Of a stretch of DNA of 64,000 bases, positions 26,875 to 37,044 are shown piece after piece (positions within the stretch are counted from its first letter, which is position 1; the number at the start of each line of letters is the position of its first letter). The translations under genes and the position numbers were made by a program. Source of the DNA: Desulfarculus baarsii DSM 2075 (GTDB lineage Bacteria > Desulfobacterota > Desulfarculia > Desulfarculales > Desulfarculaceae); contig NC_014365.1 in NCBI RefSeq assembly GCF_000143965.1, positions 3,499,501 through 3,563,500 on the forward strand, written 5' to 3'. The notes beneath the pieces were generated by a model. That model was not told the DNA's origin. It did no database searches and saw only the letters and a list, made by a program, of their open reading frames with translations.

Positions 26875-29131
26875 GGCGATCCTGGCCCGGGCCGGTCGGC
26901 TGGCCGGCGTGCTGACCAAGCCCCTGGAAAGGCCCGAGCCCGTCCTGGACGTGGCCGCCCGCTTCGCCGCCGAGCCGGGAACGGTGCTGTTGCAAAGCGG
27001 CGGCGAGCTGGACTGCGCGCGCCATCATATCCTGGGTCTGCGGCCGTGGCTGACGCTGCGGGGCCGCGCCGACCAGATGAACCTGACCATCGACGGCCAG
27101 AGCCACGAGCTGGGCGTCGAGCCCTTTGACCTGCTGCGGGCCCTGGTCGATCACTTCCAGTTGGCGCCGCCGGCCGATGACGCGCCCCTGCGCGCCGGCC
27201 TGCTGGGCTATCTGGCCTACGACCTCAAGGACCGCCTGGAGCGCCTGCCGCGCACCTCGGTCGATGACCAGAATCTGCCGCACATCCACCTGATCGCGCC
27301 CTCGGTGCTGGTCGTCTTTGACCGCCCAAAAAACCGCGCCGTGGCCCTGGCCCCCTGGCGCGACCGGCCCGGCGGCCGGCAAGAGGCCCGGGCGGCGCTG
27401 GACGGCTTTTTTCGGGCGCTGCAAGGCCCGCCGCCCGCGCCGGGGGCCTTTGCCCGGGGGCCGTGGCGGGCCAACTTCGCGCGCGGGCCCTACATGGCCG
27501 CTGTCGAGCGCATCCGCCAATACATCGCCGCCGGCGACGTCTATCAGGTCAACATGAGCCAGCGCTTCGAGGCCGACTTCAGCGGCGACGCCTTTGCCCT
27601 GCACCGGGCGCTCCACGCGGCCAACCCCGCGCCGTTTTTCGCCTTTGTCAACGCCGGCGATCACCAGATCGTCTGCACCTCGCCCGAGCGCTTTTTGCTC
27701 CAGCGCGGCGACTGGGTCGAGACCAGGCCCATCAAGGGCACCCGGCCGCGCCTGGCCGACCCGGCCCAGGATGAAGCCATGGGCCGCGAGTTGCAAGAAA
27801 GCCCCAAGGACGCCGCCGAACTTTCGATGATCGTCGACCTGCTGCGCAACGACCTGGGCCGCTCCTGCGCCGCCCAAAGCGTGCGCGTCCTGGCCCACAA
27901 GCGCCTGGAGGCCTGGCGCAACGTTTATCATCTGGTCTCGCTGGTCGAGGGTCGTCTGGCCCCGGGCAAGCGCGGCGTGGACTTGCTGGAGGGCTGTTTT
28001 CCCGGCGGCTCCATCACCGGCTGCCCCAAGATCCGCGCCATGGAGATCATCGACGAACTGGAGCCCAACCGCCGTCACATCTACACCGGCTCCATCGGCT
28101 ACATCGGCTTCGACCAAACCATGGACCTGAACATCGCCATCCGCACCGTGACCATCGCCCACGGCCGGGCCAGCTTTGGCGTGGGCGGCGGCGTCGTCTA
28201 CGACTCCGACCCGGCCGCCGAGTACGACGAGACCCTGCACAAGGGCCGCACCCTGCTGGAGGTCATGCCCGGCCCGGGCGAGGCGGACCGATCACGACCC
28301 ATGGTCTGGCTCAACGGCCTGCTCTCGCCGGCCGTGCGGGCCCGCGTCCACGCCGACGACCGGGGCCTGCTGTGGGGCGACGGCTTTTTCGAGACGATCC
28401 GCTTGCAAGACGGCCAAGCCCCGCTGCTGGCGCGGCACCTGGCCCGCTGGGAGCGCGCCTGGCAAGCGCTGGATTTCGGCCCCGTCCCCGATCTGACCTG
28501 GCCCCAGGTCATCGACCAGGTGCTGGCGGCAAACGGCCTGGAGCGGGGCCTGGCCGCCGTGAAAATCTTGGCCACCCGCGGCCGCCTGGCCCAGACCCCG
28601 GCCCTGGGGCCGACCACGCGGCCCACGCTGTTGGTCACCGCGCGGCCCTACGCCCCCCGTGGGGCCGACGGCCTGCGGTTGATCACCTATCCCCAGCCCC
28701 GGCAAAGCCCCCTGGCCGCGCACAAGACGACCAACTATCTATATTATTTGCTGGCCGGCCGCCACGCCGCCCAGGCCGGGGCCGACGAGGCGTTGATCCT
28801 CAACCCCGACGGCGGCGTCAGCGAGACCAACAGCGCCTGCCTGATCGTCATCGAGGGCCGCCGGGCCGTCGCGCCCAGTTCGCCCCATGTCTTGGCCGGG
28901 GTGATGCAACAGCGCCTGCTGGAGGAGCTGAGCGCCTGGGGCTATCAGACGCTCTGGCGCGCGATCCGGCCCGAGGAGCTATTGCGCGCCGATCAGCTCA
29001 TCGTGGCCAACGCCCTGATCGGCCCTTGCCCGGCCCTGAGCCTGGACGGCGCGGCCCTGCCGCAAGGCGACCCCACGCTCTGCCCACGTCTGGCCAGGGC
29101 CGTTTTCGCCGACGACGAACCCAAGACATAA
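26867..29131 (+). CDS. pabB: Fused aminodeoxychorismate synthase component I and aminodeoxychorismate lyase
   Basis: The 754-residue product combines two folate-precursor enzymes. Residues 1 to about 470 are the chorismate-binding PabB: GLLGYLAYDLKDRLERL, YIAAGDVYQVNMSQRF, PIKGTRPR (the Lys that marks PabB against Ala in TrpE), ELSMIVDLLRNDLGR, GCFPGGSITGCPKIRAMEII. After about residue 480, a PLP fold-type IV PabC begins WLNGLL and DDRGLLWGDGFFETIR. Its Schiff-base lysine is in AHKTTNYLYYLLA, followed by LNPDGGVSETNSACL. Together with pabA this gives chorismate to p-aminobenzoate in one operon. Confidence 0.93.
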   Translation: MLEAILARAGRLAGVLTKPLERPEPVLDVAARFAAEPGTVLLQSGGELDCARHHILGLRPWLTLRGRADQMNLTIDGQSHELGVEPFDLLRALVDHFQLAPPADDAPLRAGLLGYLAYDLKDRLERLPRTSVDDQNLPHIHLIAPSVLVVFDRPKNRAVALAPWRDRPGGRQEARAALDGFFRALQGPPPAPGAFARGPWRANFARGPYMAAVERIRQYIAAGDVYQVNMSQRFEADFSGDAFALHRALHAANPAPFFAFVNAGDHQIVCTSPERFLLQRGDWVETRPIKGTRPRLADPAQDEAMGRELQESPKDAAELSMIVDLLRNDLGRSCAAQSVRVLAHKRLEAWRNVYHLVSLVEGRLAPGKRGVDLLEGCFPGGSITGCPKIRAMEIIDELEPNRRHIYTGSIGYIGFDQTMDLNIAIRTVTIAHGRASFGVGGGVVYDSDPAAEYDETLHKGRTLLEVMPGPGEADRSRPMVWLNGLLSPAVRARVHADDRGLLWGDGFFETIRLQDGQAPLLARHLARWERAWQALDFGPVPDLTWPQVIDQVLAANGLERGLAAVKILATRGRLAQTPALGPTTRPTLLVTARPYAPRGADGLRLITYPQPRQSPLAAHKTTNYLYYLLAGRHAAQAGADEALILNPDGGVSETNSACLIVIEGRRAVAPSSPHVLAGVMQQRLLEELSAWGYQTLWRAIRPEELLRADQLIVANALIGPCPALSLDGAALPQGDPTLCPRLARAVFADDEPKT

Positions 29132-29293
29132 CGCAAGCATCTTACGCGCTTAGGCCCTTTTCAGCGGCCGCGTCGGGGGCTTAGAATAAAAGCAGCCCCG
29201 GCGGCGCGCTCAAGCGCCCACGGGGCGGGCGGCTGCCGTCCACGCGGCGGCGATGCGCCAAATTTTGCCAAATACGACAGGGAGTTGCGCCAG

Positions 29294-31291
<1,998 letters not shown>

Positions 31292-31314
31292 TCCCGCCTC
31301 AGATCACAATAAGA

Positions 31315-31395
31315 GGCTGCTGCACGGTGAAACATAACAAATGTTGTAAAAACAGATAATAATCTGTGAAACATAAATTCCACCGTGCAGCAGCC
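31315..31395. repeat. AT-rich element bounded by a perfect 15-bp inverted repeat
   Basis: GGCTGCTGCACGGTG (31315-31329) and its exact reverse complement (31381-31395) enclose 51 AT-rich bases. Inside are two direct copies of GTGAAACATAA (31327-31337 and 31366-31376), and ACAGAT-AATA-ATCTGT forms a small hairpin. The ten bases CCGTGCAGCA of the right arm recur at 31508-31517, giving the left arm a second possible partner. It lies 24 bases past the acetyl-CoA synthetase stop. Its function is not known to me. Confidence 0.6.
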
Positions 31396-31453
31396 GAAGC
31401 GCGCCATGGACGGCGCGCCAAATCGCGAGCCTGATTAGGCGAGCGATTTGCGA

Positions 31454-31483
31454 GGCTTGGCAAAACCGCGCTTTTGCCAAGCC
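31454..31483. repeat. Perfect 12-bp hairpin downstream of acsA
   Basis: GGCTTGGCAAAA, a six-base loop, and TTTTGCCAAGCC (31454-31465 and 31472-31483). Immediately before it, AAATCGC and GCGATTT (31420-31450) frame another imperfect stem. No T-run follows the 12-bp stem, so it is not a simple terminator. Confidence 0.6.
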
Positions 31484-31529
31484 GATGCCGCGCGGGGCAG
31501 GACGCCCCCGTGCAGCACTCTCAATAACG

Positions 31530-31563
31530 AGCCCGGCCGCGTCTCGGCGTGGTCGGGCTTTTG
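31530..31563 (+). terminator. Rho-independent terminator, probably for acsA
   Basis: AGCCCGGCC (31530-31538) pairs with GGTCGGGCT (31551-31559), with one mismatch, followed by TTTTGCTTT. It stands 239 bases after the acsA stop, with the two structured elements in between. Confidence 0.6.
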
Positions 31564-31651
31564 CTTTCGGTCCTGGAAAACGGGCGCTCGGCGTATCGTT
31601 TTTCGTGGCTTTTTTTCTAGCTATCCCAGCCAACAACAATCTGCCCACGAC

Positions 31652-31801
31652 ATTTTTCCGCCGCTAGATTAGCGCGGAAAAATATGCAGCCGCGCCCAAC
31701 AATCTTGCCGCGCCACCAGTCGTTTTTCATTGCTAATATGCTGTATATATTAATTAATAAATATCACATGCACCGCCAATCGTTGGCAATGATGTTGCAT
31801 G
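31652..31801. other. AT-rich intergenic block with nested inverted repeats before the EF-hand gene
   Basis: ATTTTTCCGC (31652-31661) pairs with GCGGAAAAAT (31674-31683) around a GCTA-GAT-TAGC tip. Further on, CATGCA (31767-31772) and TGCATG (31796-31801) enclose GCCAA-TCG-TTGGC (31775-31787). The whole gap 31292-32019 has no convincing gene; short open frames in it lack ribosome sites. Base composition here is far more AT-rich than the neighbouring genes. Likely regulatory or residual mobile DNA. Confidence 0.5.
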
Positions 31802-32019
31802 AATAGTAATGCGAAAATAAAAATCAAGGCGCGACGGACCAGGCCAATCTCGCAAAATTTTATCATTTAAGGCGTCTGTACCAACACCATGGACCGGTAA
31901 ATGGACGCCTTTGAAGCCCTGGTCACAGTCTGGCCGGCCAGGATCGGGGCGGGCCAAGGACGGCCCAAACACAGGCGCTCGGCGACGCCGACATTTCGAA
32001 AAACCCGAGGAGGAGCAAA

Positions 32020-32757
32020 ATGAGCATAGGAGCAATCAGCAGCGGAAGCTGGCAGACATCGAGCCTCTACGGCTCGCAGTCGGCCAGCGAGCGGCCACCG
32101 ACCATCGAGGAGATGCTGAGCGAGCTTGATGTCGACGCCAGCGGAGACCTGAGCCTCGAGGAAAGTGGCCTGAGCGAGGAGCAGTTCACCTCGCTGGACG
32201 TCGACGGCGACGGCGTGTTGACCGAGTCCGATCACGAGGCCCTGCTTTCGCAGATGCAGGGCCGTTTCGGCGGCGGCCAACCGCCCATCGACCCGGCCTC
32301 GCTGGACACCGACGAAAACGGCGAGATCAGCGAGGAGGAAAGCGGGCTTTCCAGCGAGGAATTCACGGCCATGGACATCGACGGCGACGGCGTGCTGACC
32401 GAAGCCGACTTCGAGGCCATGAAGGCCCAGATGGAAGGCGAAACCATGGACGCCATGGCCCCGCCGCCGCCCCAGGACGCCTCGGAGGTGGTAAGCGAGT
32501 TGGACGCCGACGCCGACGGCCAGCTCTCCCAGGAGGAGATGGGCATGTCGTCCACCGAATTCGACGAGCTCGACACCAACCAGGACGGATTCGTCTCCCA
32601 GGAAGAACTGGAGGCCGCCCGCCAGACCATGAAGCAAGACAAGGCCGGCAGCGGGTTCTTGGGTAGCTACGCCATGAGCGCCTACCAGGCCCAGAACGCG
32701 GCCCTGACCGAGGCCAGCCTGACCAGCTTTGGCCAGGGCCTGAGCATCGCCGCATAA
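32020..32757 (+). CDS. Six-EF-hand calcium-binding protein
   Basis: The 245-residue acidic protein contains six 12-residue EF-hand loops starting at D37, D60, D96, D119, D162 and D185. They form three pairs, the members of each pair exactly 23 residues apart. Loops such as DVDASGDLSLEE, DTDENGEISEEE and DTNQDGFVSQEE have the full set of oxygen ligands; loops 2 and 4 end in Asp instead of Glu. There is no signal peptide or membrane segment. The N-terminus (MSIGAISSGSWQTSSLYGSQ) and C-terminus are Ser/Ala/Gln-rich and non-EF. A GGAGGAG site precedes the ATG. It converges on a calcium/cation antiporter gene 78 bases away. The target is unknown. Confidence 0.85.
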   Translation: MSIGAISSGSWQTSSLYGSQSASERPPTIEEMLSELDVDASGDLSLEESGLSEEQFTSLDVDGDGVLTESDHEALLSQMQGRFGGGQPPIDPASLDTDENGEISEEESGLSSEEFTAMDIDGDGVLTEADFEAMKAQMEGETMDAMAPPPPQDASEVVSELDADADGQLSQEEMGMSSTEFDELDTNQDGFVSQEELEAARQTMKQDKAGSGFLGSYAMSAYQAQNAALTEASLTSFGQGLSIAA

Positions 32758-32835
32758 ATCAGCCCGGCGGGGGCCATCGGGCGGCCTGGCTTGCCCCGAT
32801 CGCCCCGGCCTCCGCCGGTTCCCACGCGTTCGCTT

Positions 32836-33819
32836 CTAGACGGCCGGCTTGACCGCGCCGATCACCAACCAGGCGGTGTAGGCCACGTAGGCGACCAACA
32901 GGCCCGTCGCCTCGAAGCGATTGATGCGCCCCGTGCCCGGCCCGCGAAAGCCATAGCCGATCACAAACAGCGACAAGGTCAGGGCGGTCATCACCATGCA
33001 GTCGCGCCAGAGGATGGCCGGCTCCACCGCCAGGGGGTGGATCATCCCGGCGATGCCCACCACGGCCAGGGTGTTGAACAGGTTGGAGCCCAGGACATTG
33101 CCCAGGGCGATGTCGTGCTCGCCCTTGCGGGCGGCGGCCAGCGAGGAGGCCAACTCGGGCAGCGAGGTGCCCACGGCCACGATGGTCAGGCCGATGATCA
33201 GGTCGCTGACGCCCAGGCTCCGCGCCAACTCCACCGCGCCCCAGACCAAAAGCTGCGAGCTGCCCACCAGCAGGGCCAGGCCCACGCCGACCCAGGTCAA
33301 GGCCCGTTTCAGCGGCATTTCGTTGGCGGCCAGCTCCTTGGCCATCTCGGCGTCCAGGGCGTCGTGGCGGTTGCGCAGGCCCTGCCAGATGGTCCAGGCC
33401 ATCAGCCCGGCAAAGACGGCCAGCAAAAGCGCCGCGTCCAGGCGCGTCAAGTCGCCATTCCACAGCAGGGCCACGGCAAAAATCGTCACCGCCGAGAGGA
33501 TCGGCAGCTCCTTGCGCAGCACGCCCGACTGCACGGCGATGGGCTTGACCAGCGCCGAAAGGCCCAGGATCAGGGCGATGTTGGTGATGTTGGAGCCATA
33601 GGCGTTGCCCAGGGCGATGCCCGGGCTGCCCTGGGCCGACGACAGGGCCGAGACGACCATTTCCGGGGCCGAGGTGCCAAAACCCACCACCACCATGCCG
33701 ATCAACAGCGGCGACATGCCGGCGTGACGCGCCGTGGCCGCCGAGCCGTCCACGAAGCGATCGGCGCTCCAAACCAAAAGGATCAGGCCCGCGATCAGGG
33801 CCACGATGGGCAAAATCAT
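32836..33819 (-). CDS. CaCA-family calcium/sodium antiporter (YrbG-like)
   Basis: The 327-residue membrane protein carries the two inverted alpha repeats of the calcium/cation antiporter family: GFGTSAPEMVVSALSSAQG...GNAYGSNITNIALILG and AVGTSLPELASSLAAARKG...GNVLGSNLFNTLAVVG. Each has the ion-binding Glu in the GTSxPE motif. About ten helices are expected. ATG at 33819 follows a GAGG site; a longer frame upstream is basic and not family-like. It exports calcium in exchange for sodium or protons at the inner membrane. Confidence 0.93.
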   Translation of the reverse strand: MILPIVALIAGLILLVWSADRFVDGSAATARHAGMSPLLIGMVVVGFGTSAPEMVVSALSSAQGSPGIALGNAYGSNITNIALILGLSALVKPIAVQSGVLRKELPILSAVTIFAVALLWNGDLTRLDAALLLAVFAGLMAWTIWQGLRNRHDALDAEMAKELAANEMPLKRALTWVGVGLALLVGSSQLLVWGAVELARSLGVSDLIIGLTIVAVGTSLPELASSLAAARKGEHDIALGNVLGSNLFNTLAVVGIAGMIHPLAVEPAILWRDCMVMTALTLSLFVIGYGFRGPGTGRINRFEATGLLVAYVAYTAWLVIGAVKPAV

Positions 33820-33951
33820 GAAACCTCGCCAGGTTGCGGGTTGGGCGCACGACGACCGGCGCGCGGCCGGCCGCCGGCGCAAAGTATACACCAGCCGCCG
33901 GCGGCGCACATTGCGCGTCCGGCCCTTGACGCGGATGGCTTGGCCGTGGCA

Positions 33952-33981
33952 AACTTCTAGTTAACGTTAACTGGAAGTTTA
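33952..33981. promoter_or_regulatory. 30-bp near-perfect palindrome, probable MerR-family operator
   Basis: AAACTTCTAGTTAAC (33952-33966) is followed directly by GTTAACTGGAAGTTT (33967-33981); 14 of 15 positions pair. It ends 12 bases before the MerR gene. The central TTAACGTTAA resembles, from memory, LiuR-type operators of branched-chain and fatty-acid catabolism. It probably mediates autoregulation and control of the acyl-CoA dehydrogenase gene. Confidence 0.7.
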
Positions 33982-33993
33982 CCACGGAGCGCC

Positions 33994-34407
33994 ATGTCGG
34001 ATCACGAACAATGGACCATCAGCGAACTGGCCGAGCAACTGGGCCTCAGCGCCCGGTCGATCCGCTTCTATGAGGAAAAGGGCCTGTTGCGGCCCGCGCG
34101 CACGGCCGGCGGCCACCGGGTCTACGGCCGACGCGAGCGGGCGCGGCTGCGGCTGATCCTGCGCGGCAAGCGCTTTGGCTACAGCCTGGAGCAGATCGCC
34201 GAGATGATCGGCATGGCCGATGTGGACATGGACGAGGCGGATCAGATAGCCAAATCTTTGGAATACGGCGAAAAAAAGCTGCGTGAACTGGCCGCGCGCC
34301 GCCGCGAGATCGACGCCATGGAGGCCGACCTGCTGGCGGTGCGCCAAAAAATGCTCTCGCGCCTGGCCCAATTGCCTGCCAAACCAGACGACAAACCCGC
34401 AAAATAA
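33994..34407 (+). CDS. MerR family regulator, LiuR-like
   Basis: The 137-residue protein has an N-terminal MerR helix-turn-helix (WTISELAEQLGLSARSIRFYEEKGLLRP), the wing (GGHRVYGRRERARLRLILRGKRFGYSLEQIAEMI) and a coiled-coil dimerisation helix. It has no metal-binding cysteines. The RLRLILRGKR segment is like LiuR, which controls leucine/isovalerate and related acyl-CoA degradation genes. It is followed 16 bases later by an acyl-CoA dehydrogenase gene. Confidence 0.9.
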   Translation: MSDHEQWTISELAEQLGLSARSIRFYEEKGLLRPARTAGGHRVYGRRERARLRLILRGKRFGYSLEQIAEMIGMADVDMDEADQIAKSLEYGEKKLRELAARRREIDAMEADLLAVRQKMLSRLAQLPAKPDDKPAK

Positions 34408-34423
34408 AAGTGAGGGTAAAGCC

Positions 34424-35665
34424 ATGTATGAACACTTGCTGAGCAAGGAAGCGCTGAAGCTGCGCGAGGAAGTCCGCGAGTTGGTGGCCTGGGTTCCACG
34501 TCAGACGATCCTGGACATGGACGCCGACAAGATCCAGTTTCCCAAGGAGTTTTTGCGGGAGGCCGGCCGGCGCAACCTCATGGGCTGCCGCTATCCCAAG
34601 CAGTGGGGCGGCCGGGGCCTGGACTGGGTCAGCACCTGCATGACCATGGAGGAAGTGGGCACGCTGGGCTATATCTTCGCCTGCACCTTTGGCGTGGGGG
34701 CCGAGTTGGTCTGCGACGCCATCATCCAGCACGGCACCGACGAGCAAAAGGCCAAATACGTGCGGCCCTTGCTGGCCGGCGAGATCTTCGCCGCCGAATG
34801 CCTGACCGAGCCCCGCGGCGGTTCGGACTTTTTTGGCACCAGCACCGTGGCCGTCGATCAGGGCGATCACTATCTGGTCAGCGGCCAGAAGCGCTTCATC
34901 GTCGGCGGCGAGGGGGCCGACTATTTTCTGGTCTACGCCCGCACCGACCACGACCCCAAGGCCCATCCGCACAAGGCCCTGACCTGCCTGATCGTCGATC
35001 GCGGCCCCGGCGTCAAGGTCGAATACCTCTACGGCCTGATGGGCTGCCGGGGCGGCGGCGCGGCGCGGCTGGTGTTCAAGGACGCGGTCGCGCCCAAGTC
35101 CAACGTGGTGGGCCAGATCAACAACGCCTACGCCGTCTTCAACACGATGATGGTCCCCGAGCGGCTGGGCACGGCGGCCATGACCATCGGCGCGGCGCGG
35201 CCGGCCCTGGAGGTGGCCACCGGCTACACCACCCGGCGCAAGGCTTTTGGCCAGGTCATCGCCCAGTTTCAGGGCGTCAGCTTCCAGGTGGCCGAGGCGG
35301 CCATGCTCCTGGACGCCTGCCGGGCCATCGCCTACACCACGGCCTCGGCGGTGGACAAGGGCGTGCGGCCCGATGTGGTGCGGCGTTTGGTCAGCCAAAC
35401 CAAGAAGTTCATCACCGAGTCGTGCCAGAAGGTGGCCCACAACGCCATGCAGGTCATGGGCGGCATCGGCTACACCAACGTCTTTCCCGTCGAGCGCATC
35501 TTCCGTGATCTGCGCCTGGCCTCGATCTGGACCGGCTCCAACGAGGTGATGTCGATGATCATCGCCCACCAGTGGTACAAGGAATATTTCGAGCGCAAGG
35601 CCGCCCGCGATCACGAAAACGACGCGGCCGAGGCTGGCGCGCCCGACGAAAAAATCTACGAATAA
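34424..35665 (+). CDS. Acyl-CoA dehydrogenase
   Basis: A 413-residue FAD-dependent acyl-CoA dehydrogenase introducing a 2,3-double bond. It shows ECLTEPRGGSDFFG, SGQKRFIVGG, TRRKAFGQVIAQFQ and MQVMGGIGYTNVFPVERIFRD. The usual C-terminal catalytic Glu (IYEGT) is replaced: IWTGS. A glutamate in MVPERLG (E246) lies where isovaleryl-CoA and long-chain dehydrogenases carry their base, so activity is plausible and branched or long acyl-CoA substrates are favoured. The MerR (LiuR-like) gene upstream agrees. A GAGGG site precedes the ATG at 34424. Confidence 0.92.
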   Translation: MYEHLLSKEALKLREEVRELVAWVPRQTILDMDADKIQFPKEFLREAGRRNLMGCRYPKQWGGRGLDWVSTCMTMEEVGTLGYIFACTFGVGAELVCDAIIQHGTDEQKAKYVRPLLAGEIFAAECLTEPRGGSDFFGTSTVAVDQGDHYLVSGQKRFIVGGEGADYFLVYARTDHDPKAHPHKALTCLIVDRGPGVKVEYLYGLMGCRGGGAARLVFKDAVAPKSNVVGQINNAYAVFNTMMVPERLGTAAMTIGAARPALEVATGYTTRRKAFGQVIAQFQGVSFQVAEAAMLLDACRAIAYTTASAVDKGVRPDVVRRLVSQTKKFITESCQKVAHNAMQVMGGIGYTNVFPVERIFRDLRLASIWTGSNEVMSMIIAHQWYKEYFERKAARDHENDAAEAGAPDEKIYE

Positions 35666-35741
35666 GCGGCCGATCAGGCGTCGGGAAGGGCCGCGCCAGG
35701 CCCCTCCCGGCGCGCTCAAGGCCGGAAAGGCGGACCAAGCC

Positions 35742-36065
35742 ATGGTTTTCGACGGCGTCGCCGCCCTCAGCGCCGATCAAGCCCGCCAGACCGCCCAGAT
35801 CAACTTCAGCGACGGCGGCAAGGCCTACGTCCACCCCAAGCTCAAGGTCATGCACGTGACCGCGCCCGGCGGGATCAACTGCTCGCTGCACAGCCGCCAG
35901 GGCGCGCCCTACCACCAGGCCCTGTGCGACGACGAGGAGGCCTCGCGCCAGTTCGCGGAGCTGCTGGGCCAGCGGCCGGAGGAGCTGCTGGGCCGGCCCA
36001 CCCACGAGCCCGAGGGGGCGTCGCCACGGGTGGAGTCGGTGCATCTGGTGGACGTCTACGTCTGA
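35742..36065 (+). CDS. Small protein of unknown function
   Basis: A 107-residue soluble protein, with no signal peptide and no family I recognise. Two cysteines occur (INCSLHSRQG and QALCDDEE), and the N-terminal half looks like a beta-rich domain (AQINFSDGGKAYVHPKLKVMHV). A purine-rich site (GGAAAGGCGG) precedes the ATG. It lies 76 bases after the acyl-CoA dehydrogenase and ends before a terminator hairpin, so it is probably the last gene of the MerR unit. Confidence 0.6.
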   Translation: MVFDGVAALSADQARQTAQINFSDGGKAYVHPKLKVMHVTAPGGINCSLHSRQGAPYHQALCDDEEASRQFAELLGQRPEELLGRPTHEPEGASPRVESVHLVDVYV

Positions 36066-36117
36066 ACGCCCGCGATCAAGCTGAACAACGTTCGATATGA
36101 CGCTGTATTTTTTGGCC

Positions 36118-36142
36118 AAACAGCGCAGTAGCGCTGTTTTTG
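36118..36142 (+). terminator. Terminator hairpin after the MerR/acyl-CoA dehydrogenase unit
   Basis: AAACAGCGC (36118-36126), loop AGTA, GCGCTGTTT (36131-36139) with continuing T residues. It separates the MerR-controlled unit from the TetR-controlled operon. Confidence 0.6.
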
Positions 36143-36209
36143 CCAGGCCTTGCCTCGCTGATAATCTTTTCACAATTGCCGAGAGACCCCAAAAAACCAA
36201 AAAACATGG

Positions 36210-36286
36210 TTGACTTTCAAATTCCCACTTTGGCACGATTGTAAAAAATCTGACCAGTCGGTTTTTTGAACTGATTGGTCGGTCAG
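36210..36286 (+). promoter_or_regulatory. Promoter and candidate TetR operator
   Basis: TTGACT (36210-36215) is a good -35; the -10 (CACGAT, about 36234-36239) is weak. Just downstream, CTGACC (36250-36255) and GGTCAG (36281-36286) form an inverted pair around two copies of a GTCGGT core (GACCAGTCGGTT and TTGGTCGGTC). This fits a TetR-family operator that would autoregulate the following regulator and its operon. The rest of 36066-36360 is AT-rich and non-coding. Confidence 0.5.
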
Positions 36287-36405
36287 AAAACGCGGCGCCG
36301 GACATCAACCACCCCGCACGTCCTCCCTGGCCCGCGGCGTCCCGCGATCAGACACCACCCATGCCCCAAAAAAGGCGCGTCAGCGCGCCAACGGAGAGGT
36401 TTGCC

Positions 36406-37005
36406 TTGGCCGCCAACATCACCCTGGAAAAGCTCCGCAAGGCCCAGATCCTCGACGCCGCCGTGCAGATGATCTCCGCCAACGGCAGCCACAACGTCAC
36501 CCTCGACGACGTGGCCAAGGCCGCCGAGCTGTCCAAGGGCGGCGTGGCCTATTATTTTTCGTCCAAGGACGAGCTGTTCCGCGAGGCCTTCCTCGACCTG
36601 TTCGGCCGCATCTTCGACCGCAGCATGACCACCATGGCCCAGTTCGACGACCCGTTGGAAAAGGTGCTCTCCTTTGGCTGGCTGTTCAACGACCACGAAG
36701 CCATGATCCGCGACATCGGCTACCCGCTGATGTTCGACGCCATGGTCCTGGCCATGCGCGACGAGATGTACCGCAAGATCATCCACGACTGGATCGAAGG
36801 CTGGATCACTCTGCTCAAGGAAGCCCTGGATCTGGGCGTGGACCAGGGTCGCTTCCAGGTCGACGACACCGAAAAGGCCGCCCGCGCCATTTCATCGATC
36901 TATCACGGCTTCGCCATCCGCTGGTATCTGGACCGGCCAAACCATTCGACGGCCTGGGCCCGCGAGCACTGCCGCGTCTCCATCAAGCGCTATTTGGGCT
37001 GCTGA
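36406..37005 (+). CDS. TetR/AcrR family transcriptional regulator
   Basis: A 199-residue regulator with an N-terminal helix-turn-helix (KAQILDAAVQMISANGSHNVTLDDVAKAAELSKGGVAYYFSSKDEL) and a helical ligand-binding domain. The start is chosen as TTG at 36406 because GGAGAGG lies six bases upstream; the ATG at 36361 has no ribosome site. It heads the SCP2-DUF2148-ligase-dehydrogenase-thiolase-SDR operon and probably responds to an acyl-CoA. Confidence 0.88.
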   Translation: MAANITLEKLRKAQILDAAVQMISANGSHNVTLDDVAKAAELSKGGVAYYFSSKDELFREAFLDLFGRIFDRSMTTMAQFDDPLEKVLSFGWLFNDHEAMIRDIGYPLMFDAMVLAMRDEMYRKIIHDWIEGWITLLKEALDLGVDQGRFQVDDTEKAARAISSIYHGFAIRWYLDRPNHSTAWAREHCRVSIKRYLGC

Positions 37006-37044
37006 TTCCCAGCGGCCAACAGGGATAAACAGGGGAGAAACACG

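Noticed and set aside
31754-32035. 93-codon minus-strand frame in the AT-rich gap
   Set aside because: No ribosome site, no recognisable product, and it overlaps inverted repeats and the start of the EF-hand gene.
36228-36246. Sigma-54 promoter (TTTGGCACGATTGTAAA)
   Set aside because: The -24 half (TGGCACG) is good, but the -12 GC is missing at the required spacing, so the match is incomplete.
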